In this document: positions 33,365-35,050 of the stretch, in pieces
Layout of the letters: each line of letters begins with the position of its first letter
Position numbering within the stretch: the stretch's first letter is position 1
Assembly: GCA_016182295.1 (NCBI GenBank)
Contig: JACOXP010000011.1
Location: forward strand, 1 to 35,050
DNA from: Candidatus Harrisonbacteria bacterium
GTDB lineage: Bacteria; Patescibacteriota; Minisyncoccia; UBA6257; WO2-44-18
Direction of reading: 5' to 3'
Length of the DNA: 35,050 bases
Made by a program: the position numbers and the translations under genes
Notes under the pieces: generated by a model
Told to the model about the DNA's origin: nothing
What the model saw: only the letters and a program-made list of their open reading frames with translations
Database searches by the model: none

Positions 33365-34360
33365 TAACAGCGCTCCTTCGGGAATATCCATGCCTAAATG
33401 TTTATAAGCTAATTTAGTCGCCATTCTTCCCGAAGAAGTGCGCGCGATAAGTCCAAGACGCATCAAATACGGCTCATAAACTTCTTCAACGTTTCCCCGC
33501 TCGTCGTTGAGAGCGGCCGCCAAAGTGTTTAATCCAACCGGTCCGCCGTTAAATTTTTTCACGATAACTTCCAACAATCGCCGGTCGTGCGGCTCAAGAC
33601 CAAGATTATCAATTTCCAAAAGCTCCATAGTTTCTTTAGCGGCTGCCGCGTCGATTTCTTTAATGGCATTAACTTCAACATAATCACGGACGCGTTTTAA
33701 AAGACGGTTGGCGACGCGGGGCGTGAACCTGGAAGCCGCGGCTATTATTTTTACGGCCTCCGAGGTGATTTTCAGATTCAAAAGTTTGGCCGAACGTTGA
33801 ATAATCACTTCGATATCAGCCGGCTCGTAGTAATCCAGTTTAAAAGTGGCGCCAAAACGGGAGCGTAAAGGACCGGACAAAAGATCGGCGCGGGTGGTGG
33901 CGGCAATTAAAGTAAAAGGAGGTAGATCTAAAGTAAGCATACGGGCCGCCGGACCTTTTCCAACCATCAGGTGTAATTTGCGCGCTTCCATCGCCGGATA
34001 TAAAACTTCCTCAATCGTCTTATTGAGACGGTGAGCTTCATCTATAAACAAAATGTCTCCTTGCCCAAGATTCGTAAGCACCGCCGCAAGGTCAGCCATT
34101 TTCTCCAAAGCGGGACCGGAGGTTATTTTTATGTCGCCGCCAAGCTCTCTGGAGACCAAATGGGCCAAGGTGGTCTTGCCAAGACCCGCTTGACCGTAAA
34201 AAAGCAGGTGATCACAGGCCTCTTGACGCTTTTTCGCCGCTTCGAGGATAATTTTAAGATTCTGCTTGGTTTTTCCTTGGCCGATATAATCATCCCAGCC
34301 AACGGGACGAAGCAGAGAGTCAATAGTCAGGTCTTCTTTAATTTTAGGTTTTTTATCCAT
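33362..34360 (-). CDS. ruvB: Holliday junction DNA helicase RuvB
   Basis: LRPVGWDDYIGQGKTKQNL, FYGQAGLGKTTLAHLV, FIDEAHRLNKTIEEVLYPAME. Confidence 0.95.
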   Translation of the reverse strand: MDKKPKIKEDLTIDSLLRPVGWDDYIGQGKTKQNLKIILEAAKKRQEACDHLLFYGQAGLGKTTLAHLVSRELGGDIKITSGPALEKMADLAAVLTNLGQGDILFIDEAHRLNKTIEEVLYPAMEARKLHLMVGKGPAARMLTLDLPPFTLIAATTRADLLSGPLRSRFGATFKLDYYEPADIEVIIQRSAKLLNLKITSEAVKIIAAASRFTPRVANRLLKRVRDYVEVNAIKEIDAAAAKETMELLEIDNLGLEPHDRRLLEVIVKKFNGGPVGLNTLAAALNDERGNVEEVYEPYLMRLGLIARTSSGRMATKLAYKHLGMDIPEGALL

Positions 34361-34364
34361 AAAG

Positions 34365-34393
34365 TTGACAAAATTTGTTGTTTATGCTAGAAT
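34365..34393 (+). promoter_or_regulatory. promoter TTGACA-N17-TAGAAT
   Basis: Directly upstream of the structured 34398..34567 region. Confidence 0.7.
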
Positions 34394-34397
34394 TCCA

Positions 34398-34567
34398 CCA
34401 GTTCAATTCATTGATCTGCGGGCGGGAATCTTTCTTAGATACTTCGGACGGCCTGGCTCAGGCTCGGCCGCTCCTCGGGAAAATTCTAACCTTTTTTGAA
34501 TCTGATTCAAAAAAGCATCACACTTCCCTAATCTTTTGGGGATTGCCCGCAGATCAATGAACTGAAC
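34398..34567 (+). ncRNA. 6S-RNA-like structured RNA
   Basis: 23-nt terminal helix (GTTCAATTCATTGATCTGCGGGC / GCCCGCAGATCAATGAACTGAAC, 22/23), promoter starting at the helix, apical GGCTCGGCCGCTCCTCGGG resembling the 6S apical motif, 3'-side bubble hairpin. Confidence 0.55.
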
Positions 34568-34574
34568 GCCGATA

Positions 34575-34825
34575 TTACCACCGCAGAGGACCGGTCAGAT
34601 TCTCAACTTCATCAAAGGTGGTTACTCCAGACATCACTTTTAAAATTCCGTCTTGTTGCATGGTTACCATTCCTTGTTTTAACGCTTGTTTGAAAACAGC
34701 GCCTTCGCTTACCACCGGCGAAATCATTCCTTCAATCGCGTCACCCACTTCCATTAATTCGAAAATCGCGATTCGCCCCCGATAGCCGATATTGCCGCAT
34801 TTTTTACATCCTTTGGGCTTGTAAA
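34575..34825 (-). pseudogene. C-terminal fragment of PilB/GspE-type ATPase
   Basis: [34 protein letters not shown]...GILKVMSGVTTFDEVENLTGPLRW*. Confidence 0.8.
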
Positions 34826-35050
34826 TGGATGATGCACTGCAACATACTTTTGCTCTTCCTCACTCCATTCAATGAGAGGAAAATCAGTTACCCACACAAA
34901 ATTAAAATGGTTGTTGTCAATAAGGTTCAATCTTTTTGCAATCTCAATCCTTAAATAGCCAAGTGAATCATTTACAACTTTATGGCTTGGGTCAGCAACA
35001 AAAAGGAGCAAATCATCTTTCTTGGCGTTTGCTGCCTTGAGCAATTCCTT
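34807..35050 (-). pseudogene. aspS: aspartyl-tRNA synthetase internal fragment
   Basis: [31 protein letters not shown]...[32 protein letters not shown], then shifts out of frame into pilB. Confidence 0.85.

Noticed and set aside
1-35050. CRISPR array, prophage or transposon
   Set aside because: No regularly spaced repeats, no integrase/transposase or phage structural ORFs seen.

Overview
The gene content looks like a Patescibacteria/CPR (probably Parcubacteria) chromosome segment; this assignment comes from gene content and style only. Most of it is housekeeping: argS, a YerC/TrpR-like regulator, smpB + tmRNA, infC-rpmI-rplT, NUDIX, DedA, polX, a membrane-anchored Clp-like AAA+ ATPase, type-4 UDG, tRNA-Arg(CCG), O-antigen ligase-like, permease, MgtC, beta-CASP MBL, short MurE-like ligase, ruvA/uvrB, GtrA, rpsT/holA, mutM, histidine kinase, split polA, tsaE, ruvB. 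No transposase, CRISPR array or prophage was seen. The most interesting layer sits between the core genes. (1) Two small SD-led genes about 20 kb apart share a C-terminal tail plus a ~110-bp 3' module with terminator. One of these lies in a segment bounded by a 55-bp direct duplication of the ruvA 3' end, suggesting a gene cassette-like insertion. (2) There are several strongly structured non-coding segments: a 6S-RNA-like transcript next to ruvB, a ~200-nt structured 3' region at 22.4-22.6 kb, and a hairpin cluster after uvrB. (3) The yerC-like gene is flanked on both sides by 16-bp palindromic operator candidates. (4) Several core proteins lack expected domains or residues: UDG without Fe-S cysteines, UvrB without a UVR tail, PolI split and without a proofreading domain, Clp with a degenerate D1 Walker B. 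The last ~240 bp look like a chimeric join (aspS fused out of frame to a pilB tail through a short shared sequence).
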